Part shown: one piece after another, positions 1 to 5,038 of the stretch
Layout: the number at the start of each line of letters is the position of its first letter
Position numbering within the stretch: position 1 is the first letter of the stretch
NCBI GenBank assembly: GCA_029250345.1
Contig: JAQXFL010000185.1
Coordinates: 1 to 6,140 of the forward strand
Length of the DNA stretch: 6,140 nucleotides
Direction: 5' to 3'
Source of the DNA: Candidatus Poseidoniaceae archaeon
GTDB lineage: Archaea; Thermoplasmatota; Poseidoniia; Poseidoniales; Poseidoniaceae
The notes under the pieces: generated by a model
Told to the model about the DNA's origin: nothing
The model's database searches: none
The model's input: only the letters and a program-made list of their open reading frames with translations
Program-made: the position numbers and the translations under genes

Positions 1-119
1 GTCTTCGATAGCGGACCGTACCATTGGTATCAGACTTCACAGCAATTTCACAGTAGCTCTGCCAGATGTTGCGGGTACGGCAAGCAATCCACCTGCCGAC
101 CCCTTTTCAAATCATCGAA
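1..119. other. Left-edge stretch, no gene assignable
   Basis: This short stretch lies downstream of the stop codon of the large minus-strand gene. Two plus-strand frames run open from the window edge (to TAG at 151-153 and to TAG at 290-292), but both run on into the large gene and neither has convincing composition beyond about position 110. The third plus frame stops at once (TAG at 9-11) and could be the very end of a gene entering from the left, which would fit the plus-strand terminator-like hairpin at 73-107. On the minus strand a GTG at 40-38 or an ATG at 24-22 could begin another gene leaving the window, with at most 13 codons visible. The options cannot be separated from this window. 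Confidence 0.3.
73..107 (+). terminator. Hairpin plus T-run, possible plus-strand terminator
   Basis: Bases 73-82 (GGGTACGGCA) pair with 94-102 (TGCCGACCC), giving nine base pairs with a single bulged A at 77 and an 11-base loop. TTTT follows at 104-107. The T-run lies 3' of the stem only on the plus strand, so it would end a plus-strand transcript from outside the window and separate it from the convergent large minus-strand gene. No matching T-run follows the stem on the minus strand. Confidence 0.45.
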
Positions 120-2642
120 TCATTCTAATTTTGAAGAAAAGGAGCGAGCGTAGAGTAATGCACCGACTTCAGGCTCTCCTTGCAACAAAACGCCCAACCC
201 CATTGCAGGCCACGAATCAACAGGTCGAGCAAGCCAACCCACCAACGGATGTGTACGCCCATAAGGCACAGGTTCATCGCGTTCAGAAGTAGCAAGCATG
301 TCATAGACGTCAAGCAGTGCTGGTTTCCCATCATGGTCGTCAAGCAACAGAATATGCAACACGTCATCGAGTACGATTCGGCGTGATGGATACGAGGTAG
401 GCCATGCCGGCAATCCACCGCGCTCCCCAGTTGGTCGTGCCAGCAGTGCCGGCCAAGGCAAAACCGTTGATGCCAACCATCGACGTCCAGATGTTGACGA
501 TAACTGAATCTGCAACCATTCACTCGCCCACGCTCTCCACCAAGACGATGGAAGCATACCCATGACTTGCCGAAGGAACTCAGGAGTCATCGGTTCATCC
601 GATTCCATGTGGTGAAGCAATGTCCCCCACACGTAGAGGTTTGAGTCATCAGGATGGAGTTTGGCTGCAGCCTTACATTTCAATAAGCAATTTTCGATGT
701 GTTCCGGTAACGGTGTGCCGATTGGAAACAACGATTCGAGCACCCGTAATGTGTGATGTGGTGCATCAAGCCAAGAGACACACGATTTTTCAATCAATTC
801 ATGGAACTCCTCAGGCATTTGATTCGCCGAGAGAAGGAGCGAAGTAGCCATCCAAGAACCGAGTTCATCGTTCTCCAAGAAGTGTTGATACTTGAGAATG
901 GATTCAATGTTATTTGAAAACCGTTGACGGGTTTTCTCAAGTGCTTGCAGCGTCCATTCCGGTGATGCCTTGGGCATGGCGCTGATGAGCGTCGCCGTTT
1001 CGCATTGTTCGATGGGCAACAAATCCGCCCAGCCAGAGGGTAATACTGAACGTAAACGAATCCATCTCGAAGTTCGATGTTGTTGCGGTGTTGCAATCCA
1101 TGCGGCCAACGGCACACTGCTCTCATTCAAATTGGCCCACTGTTCATCTCCTTCTGGGTACAACGCAAGCGCTTTCCAAATCGATTGCTGTCGCTCAAGG
1201 TCCGATTCAGTTTCTGAAAACAAGTTTTGATCGAAACCATCTTCCATCTTCCATGCCGATATCAACTCAACAGCGGAAGACGGAACTCGTTCATGCACAA
1301 TTTGTGAAGTTCTTTCCATCGGTGCTTGCAAAAATGAGAGCGGAATGTTTGTACCTCTTCCCAGTTGAATGACAGCCTTTGTCAATGTTTTTTCGCTTCG
1401 AATAACGGCGGTCGTCGATCTCAACTTTTGATGTTCACCTTCCGAGGTCACCAAGATACGGCATCGGCCTGTGGCAAGTATTTGTTCGAGAATCTCTTTG
1501 TTTTCTTCGATGGCATAAGGCCATTCAATGACACACTCTTTGTTGGATTCAAATGCGAACCATTCCAGTAACGCTTCAGCCCCTTTGGCCGAAGTGCCGG
1601 AAAAATTGATGTTGCTCATGTTGTTCGATTCAAGCCATTCAACTCTGCCAAAATCGGTTAGCAATTGCCGTTGAACGGCCAGCGGTGGAGTTGAGCCCGT
1701 CTCATTGAGTAAATACCGGGTTAATTCTTTGAATTTCATGTTTCTTTTCTCTTCAGACATCCTCGGATGTCGCGACCGCAACCAGTATCGAATCGCATCG
1801 AGGGGTAGATGTCGGCTTGAACGCTGTTGCGACCGGTGTTCAAACACCAAGGCGCCTGCACTCATTGCATTGAGAGCCAACGAGCGATTGACTGCAACGG
1901 TAAGGTGAGCATGAATACCAGTTTTTGGGGAGATTCGCAGGTCCGTTCCAGTTGCAGTTCCGAGTGTGAACTCGCCTTGTGTGAGTAGAGAGGGCAAGTC
2001 CGCAGCCTTTTCCGGTTCCTTGAACCATGTCCCGGGACTCAGCAGCCATTCATGCTGTGAATCAAGCAATGTCGCTCGAACCAAGCCAATGCGGTCCACT
2101 TCTTCGGTCCATTCGGTGAGCGTACCCCTTGTTGGTTGTGAGCGAGGTGGTTCTGTTGGCTCAAAGTGACGGAGTGTGTACCACTGGATTTCTTCGTTTC
2201 TTTGAACGGCCCAACGCCCCCCTTGTCTTCCGCTGGAGAATGGAGGTCTGCTCTCACTGTCGGTAATGCCTTGGTTTGGCAAAGACAGGAGTCTTGATCG
2301 TGGAGGTTTCACATAACCAAGCAGAACGTGAGGGCCATCGAGACCCAACACGATGGCTTCTGCTTGTGAGGGCCGTTGCGATACATGTTTGCGAGCTCTG
2401 GCCAAGGCATCTTCGGTTAATCTGGCTCGCCCTGCTTCGTTGAGTCGATGTTGAGCGCCCCTGATGCTCCCCTGCTCGTCCCTGCTGACTTCTCCTCGCT
2501 CTCGTAATTGCCGAAGGGCCAGTGAAGCGTGAGGCATGCGCAACTGAAGTGATTCAGCAATGCTTGAAACCGTGCCACTGCCATCAATCAGCCAATTCAG
2601 AACTCGCCGTTGATGACCGCTCCGAATCTGTTTTGCTGACAT
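120..2642 (-). CDS. Large winged-helix protein of unknown function
   Basis: An 840-residue protein of no family I recognise. Residues about 5-75 look like a MarR/ArsR-style winged helix: a first helix (residues 8-21), a second (24-33), a recognition helix containing ASLALRQLRERGEV, and a charged wing, followed by a helical linker. About 95-270 is a mixed strand/helix segment. About 340-405 resembles an NTPase fold without a working Walker A: strand NINF, loop SGTSAKGA where GxxxxGK[ST] would be expected, helix EALLEWFAF, strand ECVIEW, then RCRILVTSE, reminiscent of sensor strands in STAND/NB-ARC proteins. From about 450 onward it is helical and tryptophan-rich, perhaps a repeat scaffold. No signal peptide or clear membrane segment is seen, so it is probably cytoplasmic. 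The start is placed at ATG 2642-2640 because AAGGTGA ends five bases upstream; the in-frame GTG at 2651 overlaps that site. It diverges from the small winged-helix gene and may bind their shared control region (inference). Coding status is near certain; function is unknown. Confidence 0.9.
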   Translation of the reverse strand: MSAKQIRSGHQRRVLNWLIDGSGTVSSIAESLQLRMPHASLALRQLRERGEVSRDEQGSIRGAQHRLNEAGRARLTEDALARARKHVSQRPSQAEAIVLGLDGPHVLLGYVKPPRSRLLSLPNQGITDSESRPPFSSGRQGGRWAVQRNEEIQWYTLRHFEPTEPPRSQPTRGTLTEWTEEVDRIGLVRATLLDSQHEWLLSPGTWFKEPEKAADLPSLLTQGEFTLGTATGTDLRISPKTGIHAHLTVAVNRSLALNAMSAGALVFEHRSQQRSSRHLPLDAIRYWLRSRHPRMSEEKRNMKFKELTRYLLNETGSTPPLAVQRQLLTDFGRVEWLESNNMSNINFSGTSAKGAEALLEWFAFESNKECVIEWPYAIEENKEILEQILATGRCRILVTSEGEHQKLRSTTAVIRSEKTLTKAVIQLGRGTNIPLSFLQAPMERTSQIVHERVPSSAVELISAWKMEDGFDQNLFSETESDLERQQSIWKALALYPEGDEQWANLNESSVPLAAWIATPQQHRTSRWIRLRSVLPSGWADLLPIEQCETATLISAMPKASPEWTLQALEKTRQRFSNNIESILKYQHFLENDELGSWMATSLLLSANQMPEEFHELIEKSCVSWLDAPHHTLRVLESLFPIGTPLPEHIENCLLKCKAAAKLHPDDSNLYVWGTLLHHMESDEPMTPEFLRQVMGMLPSSWWRAWASEWLQIQLSSTSGRRWLASTVLPWPALLARPTGERGGLPAWPTSYPSRRIVLDDVLHILLLDDHDGKPALLDVYDMLATSERDEPVPYGRTHPLVGWLARPVDSWPAMGLGVLLQGEPEVGALLYARSFSSKLE

Positions 2643-2647
2643 CAAAG

Positions 2648-2654
2648 TCACCTT
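2648..2654 (-). promoter_or_regulatory. Ribosome binding site that decides the start
   Basis: Read on the minus strand this is AAGGTGA, complementary to the UCACCU tail of archaeal 16S rRNA, with CTTTG before ATG at 2642. It favours that ATG over the in-frame GTG at 2651 (inside the site) and TTG at 2645. A second purine-rich stretch, AAGGAGAG at 2678-2671, lies 19 bases from the GTG, too far to serve it. Confidence 0.65.
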
Positions 2655-2680
2655 ATGTGCCGGTTACTGCCTCTCCTTGT

Positions 2681-2811
2681 TAAATGTTACAGTTTAGGGT
2701 AGTTAGTAGTTACATTTAGTTACACATTTCCACTGGAGATAGTTGGTTTTTACTTACATGCGGAAAAGAAGGTGTGAAAATAACACCCTATTTGCATACG
2801 AAATGTAACTA
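2681..2811. promoter_or_regulatory. Cluster of GTTACATTT-type motifs in divergent promoter region
   Basis: TAGTTACATTT at 2707-2717 is repeated as an exact inverted copy, AAATGTAACTA, at 2801-2811. A closely related TAGTTACACATTT overlaps the first copy at 2717-2729, TAGTTAG precedes it at 2700-2706, and AAATGTTAC (one base different from AAATGTAAC) lies at 2682-2690. This density in the only divergent intergenic region suggests binding sites for a sequence-specific regulator, plausibly one or both flanking winged-helix proteins. Part could instead be AT-rich promoter sequence. Which protein binds is inference. Confidence 0.45.
2771..2787. promoter_or_regulatory. GGTGT-N7-ACACC palindrome, possible operator
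   Basis: GGTGT at 2771-2775 and ACACC at 2783-2787 form a perfect 5-base inverted repeat around an A-rich 7-base centre (GAAAATA). It sits between the two groups of GTTACATTT-type motifs. Size and symmetry fit a dimeric winged-helix binding site, but it could be chance. Confidence 0.3.
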
Positions 2812-2815
2812 TAAT
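2809..2815 (+). promoter_or_regulatory. Possible TATA box for the 109-residue gene
   Basis: CTATAAT is the best TATA-like element on the plus strand ahead of the small winged-helix gene, and it overlaps the inverted GTTACATTT copy at 2801-2811. Initiation about 25 bases on would leave a 5' leader of roughly 75 bases. A regulator bound to that motif would then block the TATA factor. TTATAT at 2835-2840 is an alternative. This is a weak call from composition and spacing. Confidence 0.2.
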
Positions 2816-2838
2816 CAATTTTCTACGGGAAGGGTTAT

Positions 2839-2865
2839 ATGAGCACCCTCGGTCATCTGTCTTAG
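2839..2865 (+). other. 8-codon upstream ORF (possible leader peptide)
   Basis: ATG at 2839 opens a frame encoding MSTLGHLS and closes at TAG 2863-2865, two bases before the leader hairpin at 2867-2893. GGGAAGGG at 2827-2834 lies four bases upstream of the ATG and could serve as a ribosome binding site. The order upstream ORF, hairpin, ribosome binding site, gene resembles a translational attenuation layout. Peptides this short are common by chance, so this is tentative. Confidence 0.2.
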
Positions 2866-2866
2866 T

Positions 2867-2893
2867 GGCCTCAACCCTCTACGGGAGAAGGCC
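2867..2893 (+). promoter_or_regulatory. Leader hairpin before the 109-residue gene
   Basis: GGCCT (2867-2871) pairs with AGGCC (2889-2893). Inside, CCC (2875-2877) pairs with GGG (2883-2885) around a TCTAC loop, with a symmetrical three-by-three internal loop between the stems. It ends eight bases before the AGGAGG ribosome binding site. There is no T-run, so it is not a simple terminator. It could stabilise the leader or modulate translation. Confidence 0.35.
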
Positions 2894-2900
2894 TCATGAC

Positions 2901-2906
2901 AGGAGG
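2901..2906 (+). promoter_or_regulatory. Strong ribosome binding site AGGAGG
   Basis: AGGAGG is followed by eight bases and ATG at 2915. It is the strongest ribosome binding site in the window and fixes the start of the 109-residue protein rather than the out-of-frame ATG at 2896. Confidence 0.8.
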
Positions 2907-2914
2907 AAATACAC

Positions 2915-3244
2915 ATGAAAACAACCAGAATCAGAGAGAAGATCAAGAAATTCTTAGGAGACCGACCACGTAACACTGCCGAGATTCTGGAGCACATCAA
3001 CAGCACCATGCGACACGGCACCACCAGTCAACAGCTCGGTAACGTACTCTCCAAGGACAAAGACATCGTCAAGGTCGGTTACATCAAGCGCTCAGGAATT
3101 CTTTCTGGCGGATACGACATCTGCGAATGGGCAACCCGCAACTGGGTTTCTTCGAACTGCCCTGGATGGCAAGAAGGCACTCCAATCATTATCGATAACG
3201 ACGGTAACGTTACCACCGGTAACAGTACCGACCGTTCCCTCTGA
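2915..3244 (+). CDS. Small winged-helix DNA-binding protein
   Basis: A 109-residue basic protein that looks like a single winged-helix domain. Residues 4-14 (RIREKIKKFL) form helix 1, 20-30 (TAEILEHINS) helix 2, and 36-47 (TTSQQLGNVLSKD) the likely recognition helix. The stretch 51-70, with KVGYIKRSG and GGYDIC, would be the beta-hairpin wing. Then comes an aromatic patch (EWATRNWV) and a low-complexity tail rich in G, N, T and S. It probably acts as a transcription regulator in the cytoplasm; no ligand-binding domain is present, so it may respond through the cysteines (C70, C82), a partner, or its own level. It has a strong ribosome binding site and a long structured leader, diverges from the large winged-helix gene and lies 79 bases upstream of adenosylhomocysteinase. 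Regulation of either neighbour is inference. The fold is likely; the named family and target are unknown. Confidence 0.85.
   Translation: MKTTRIREKIKKFLGDRPRNTAEILEHINSTMRHGTTSQQLGNVLSKDKDIVKVGYIKRSGILSGGYDICEWATRNWVSSNCPGWQEGTPIIIDNDGNVTTGNSTDRSL
3203..3223. repeat. GGTAACGTTACC palindrome with an extra half-copy
   Basis: GGTAACGTTACC at 3203-3214 is a perfect 12-base palindrome, and a third GGTAAC follows at 3218-3223. It lies inside the final codons of the 109-residue protein, where the residues (GNVTTGN) look like an unconstrained tail. It shares the GTTAC core with the motifs in the divergent promoter region, so it could be another binding site near adenosylhomocysteinase, or simply codon coincidence. 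Confidence 0.25.
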
Positions 3245-3277
3245 TTCGGAAAATTAGTCGAGCCAGTTTACCACCAT

Positions 3278-3295
3278 ATCCCTTTGTCGAGGGAT
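3278..3295 (+). other. Hairpin between the 109-residue gene and ahcY
   Basis: ATCCCT (3278-3283) pairs with AGGGAT (3290-3295) across a six-base loop TTGTCG. It lies 33 bases after the stop of the winged-helix gene and 28 bases before the adenosylhomocysteinase ATG. No T-run follows, so termination is uncertain. It may mark the boundary between two transcripts or lie in a shared leader. Confidence 0.3.
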
Positions 3296-3304
3296 TCAAT
3301 AGGG

Positions 3305-3331
3305 ATGAGTAATTGGGCACGGCATGGATAA
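3305..3331 (+). other. 8-codon ORF overlapping the ahcY start
   Basis: ATG at 3305 encodes MSNWARHG and stops at TAA 3329-3331, so it overlaps the ATG of adenosylhomocysteinase (3324) in another frame. AGGG at 3290-3293 is the nearest purine run. If the transcript begins upstream, this ORF would compete with initiation at 3324; if the main gene is leaderless it is irrelevant. Chance occurrence is quite possible. Confidence 0.15.
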
Positions 3332-4598
3332 CTTGGATAAGACTGAGAAATACACCGTCCGCGACATCAATTTGGCTGAACAAGGATCACTTCTTGTCGA
3401 CTGGGCACGTGCCCGTATGCCGGTTATGGCCAAAATCAAGGAAGAAGCTGAGCGCACCAAACCTCTTGCTGGAATGCGCGTTGCAGGATGCCTTCACGTC
3501 ACCAAAGAGACCGCAGTCCTCATTGAAACAATCCGAGCAGCAGGTGCCGAAATCTCTTGGTCCGGTTGCAACCCACTTTCTACACAAGACGAAGTAGCCG
3601 CTTGGTTGGCTGCTGAAGGATTCTCCGTCCACGCTTGGCACGGACAATCCAGCGACGATTTCTATTGGTGCATCGACCGAACACTTGAGTTCAAGCCGAC
3701 CCTCACGCTCGATGACGGGGCTGATTTGATTGTCCGTGTTCACACTGACAAGCAGGAATATGCACCTGGTGTCATTGGCGGTACCGAAGAAACAACCACT
3801 GGAGTTCACCGACTTCGTGCAATGGCAGCGGCCGGCGACCTTCGTTACCCAGTCATCGCCGTCAACGACGCAGTGACCAAGTGGGATTTCGACAACGTTT
3901 ACGGTACCGGTCAATCAACCATTGACGGTATTCTTCGAGCAACATCTGTGCTGATTGCAGGGAAGACATTCGTCGTCGCTGGATTCGGTCACTGTGGAAG
4001 TGGACTTGCTATGCGTGCCCGTGGAATGGGCGCCAATGTCGTCATCACTGAAGTTGACCCGCTCCCAGCACTGCGAGCAGTCATGGAAGGCTACTCCGTC
4101 ATGACAATGGATGAAGCAGCGAAGATTGGAGACATCTTCTGTACCGCAACGGGAATGGAAGATGTCATTACCGGTACTCACTTTGACTCGATGAAAGACG
4201 GAGCAATCATCTCCAACACCGGTCACTACGATTGTGAAATCAAGATTACCGATTTGGAAGAGCGCGCATCTTCCGTTCGAACGATTCGTCCAAACAACGA
4301 GGAGTTCCTCATGCCTGACGGCCGTCGTATCTTCTTGCTTGCTCGTGGCCGATTGGTCAACCTCGCAGCAGCAGAAGGCCACCCGTCTGAAGTGATGGAC
4401 ATGTCCTTTGCCAACCAATTCCTTTCGCTTTGCCGCTTGGCAAAGGAAGGTTCTTCGATGGGTAAGGAAGTGTATGACATTACGAAGGAACAAGACCAAG
4501 ATCTCGCTACTACGAAACTCGAAACACTCGGTTTCAGTATCGATGTCTTGACCGATGCTCAACTTGCATACCTTGACGACTACACCGTCGGAACATGA
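3324..4598 (+). CDS. ahcY: Adenosylhomocysteinase (SAH hydrolase)
   Basis: This 424-residue enzyme reversibly cleaves S-adenosylhomocysteine to adenosine and homocysteine, clearing the product inhibitor of methyltransferases in the methyl cycle. It is cytoplasmic, NAD-dependent and usually a tetramer. Numbering matches the human enzyme closely: substrate His58 (CLHVTKET), Asp131 and Asp134 (LDDGAD), Glu156 (GGTEETTTG), Lys186, Asp190 and Asn191 (NDAVTKWDFDN), the archaeal/Thermotoga-like GTGQST, Rossmann loop GFGHCGSG with GMGANVVITEVDP after it, His301 (NTGHYD) and His353 (EGHPSEVMDMSFANQ). The C-terminus ends DDYTVGT, as in archaeal enzymes, and lacks the KPDHYRY tail of the longer bacterial/eukaryotic forms. 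No ribosome binding site precedes the ATG; TTCAATA lies about 26 bases upstream, so the transcript may be leaderless. Some archaeal members prefer S-inosylhomocysteine, which sequence alone does not exclude. The gene is closed by the terminator at 4611-4638. Confidence 0.96.
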   Translation: MDNLDKTEKYTVRDINLAEQGSLLVDWARARMPVMAKIKEEAERTKPLAGMRVAGCLHVTKETAVLIETIRAAGAEISWSGCNPLSTQDEVAAWLAAEGFSVHAWHGQSSDDFYWCIDRTLEFKPTLTLDDGADLIVRVHTDKQEYAPGVIGGTEETTTGVHRLRAMAAAGDLRYPVIAVNDAVTKWDFDNVYGTGQSTIDGILRATSVLIAGKTFVVAGFGHCGSGLAMRARGMGANVVITEVDPLPALRAVMEGYSVMTMDEAAKIGDIFCTATGMEDVITGTHFDSMKDGAIISNTGHYDCEIKITDLEERASSVRTIRPNNEEFLMPDGRRIFLLARGRLVNLAAAEGHPSEVMDMSFANQFLSLCRLAKEGSSMGKEVYDITKEQDQDLATTKLETLGFSIDVLTDAQLAYLDDYTVGT

Positions 4599-4610
4599 GT
4601 TTTCTACTTT

Positions 4611-4638
4611 GACCACCTTCCACCAGTGGTCGGTTTTT
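4611..4638 (+). terminator. Terminator after ahcY
   Basis: GACCAC (4611-4616) pairs exactly with GTGGTC (4626-4631) across a nine-base loop, extendable by U-G pairs, and TTTTT follows at 4634-4638. It lies 12 bases after the adenosylhomocysteinase stop codon and separates that gene from the small membrane protein. Confidence 0.7.
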
Positions 4639-4647
4639 GACCTACTT

Positions 4648-4663
4648 ATGCCGCTTCAGGCAT
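4648..4663 (+). other. Second short hairpin behind the terminator
   Basis: ATGCC (4648-4652) pairs with GGCAT (4659-4663) around GCTTCA. No T-run follows directly. It may back up the terminator at 4611-4638, or be chance. It sits just upstream of the candidate TATA box for the next gene. Confidence 0.25.
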
Positions 4664-4664
4664 T

Positions 4665-4672
4665 GGTTTAAG
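4665..4672 (+). promoter_or_regulatory. Candidate archaeal TATA box, leaderless gene
   Basis: GGTTTAAG has its TTTAA core centred about 27 bases before ATG 4696, the distance between an archaeal TATA box and the transcription start. With no ribosome binding site before that ATG, a leaderless transcript starting at or next to the A of the ATG is the simplest reading. Confidence 0.4.
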
Positions 4673-4695
4673 TCGAAAGAGCTCGACGCTTAATT

Positions 4696-4986
4696 ATGGT
4701 CTCCGAACCAACTGTCTTTCTGATTGACGTTGTGATAACTCTTGTCAGTGCAGTACTGTTTTTGGGCGCATTGTATCAATATTTTTTCAAAAACAAAAAT
4801 TTTATTCAAGCATTCATCGTTCCTTTTGGTAATCCTGCCTCTTCGGATTCGACGGATTCTGAGCCAGTCGAGCCAGTTGATCAAGTTACATTTACGAAAC
4901 GCAAAAAGCGGTGGTTGATTGCAACCATTGTTGTCTTCAACATCCTCTTTTTCTATGCTGTATACGTTTACGTTCTACCCTACTGA
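4696..4986 (+). CDS. Small two-helix membrane protein, unknown function
   Basis: A 96-residue protein I cannot assign to a family. Residues about 8-30 form one hydrophobic helix and about 73-94 a second. Between them is a roughly 42-residue loop with basic residues next to both helices (KNK after the first, KRKKR just before the second) and an acidic, serine- and proline-rich middle (residues 49-63). By the positive-inside rule the loop faces the cytoplasm and both ends face outward. It ends in a tyrosine-rich, aromatic stretch. There is no ribosome binding site; the start is supported by the TTTAA box about 27 bases upstream, suggesting a leaderless messenger separate from ahcY. It converges with the aldolase gene, with 52 bases between their stop codons and only a weak GGTG/CACC pairing there. 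Coding is likely because the two-helix pattern and charge layout are coherent, but the short length leaves some doubt. Confidence 0.7.
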   Translation: MVSEPTVFLIDVVITLVSAVLFLGALYQYFFKNKNFIQAFIVPFGNPASSDSTDSEPVEPVDQVTFTKRKKRWLIATIVVFNILFFYAVYVYVLPY

Positions 4987-5038
4987 AGGAATTGCAATCA
5001 TCATCATCTTCTGGTGAACTGGCATCCACCTGAACGAA

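Larger units (their letters stand above)
2822..2898 (+). repeat. Imperfect duplicated leader segment
   Basis: TCTACGGGA occurs at 2822-2830 and again at 2878-2886, 56 bases apart. After each copy the sequence continues with an AAGG purine stretch and then, several bases on, ATGA (ATG at 2839 and at 2896). The unit therefore looks like a duplicated ribosome-binding-site-plus-ATG segment. Both ATGs lie in the same frame as each other and out of frame with the 109-residue gene. Its role is unknown; it may be relic duplication or part of translational control. Confidence 0.4.

Noticed and set aside
1..292. Plus-strand open frame from the window edge to TAG at 290-292, whose first part looks somewhat protein-like.
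   Set aside because: It overlaps the well-supported large minus-strand gene by about 170 bases and passes through the terminator-like hairpin at 73-107. A real gene end inside it cannot be placed.
2896..2973. Overlapping short frame from ATG 2896 into the 109-residue gene.
   Set aside because: It has no homology-like features, and the AGGAGG site fits the ATG at 2915 far better.
3245..3323. An SAH-sensing riboswitch before ahcY.
   Set aside because: The 79-base gap has one simple 6-pair hairpin and no sign of the conserved core of known SAH or SAM riboswitches.
3387..4616. Two long minus-strand open frames (175 and 233 residues) that nearly cover the ahcY gene.
   Set aside because: They are antisense to an unmistakable enzyme, have cysteine-, serine- and histidine-rich composition, and arise from its codon pattern. 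No start signals support them.
4672..4687. GTCGA/TCGAC hairpin before the small membrane protein gene.
   Set aside because: It is a short stem located between the candidate TATA box and the start, so it would not be transcribed in a leaderless gene.
3256..4878. Exact 13-base repeat AGTCGAGCCAGTT at 3256-3268 and 4866-4878.
   Set aside because: One such match in 6 kb is not far from chance, one copy lies in coding sequence, and there is no further similarity around them.
4998..5009. ATC triplet run between the convergent genes.
   Set aside because: It has only four units and no array or unstable repeat character.
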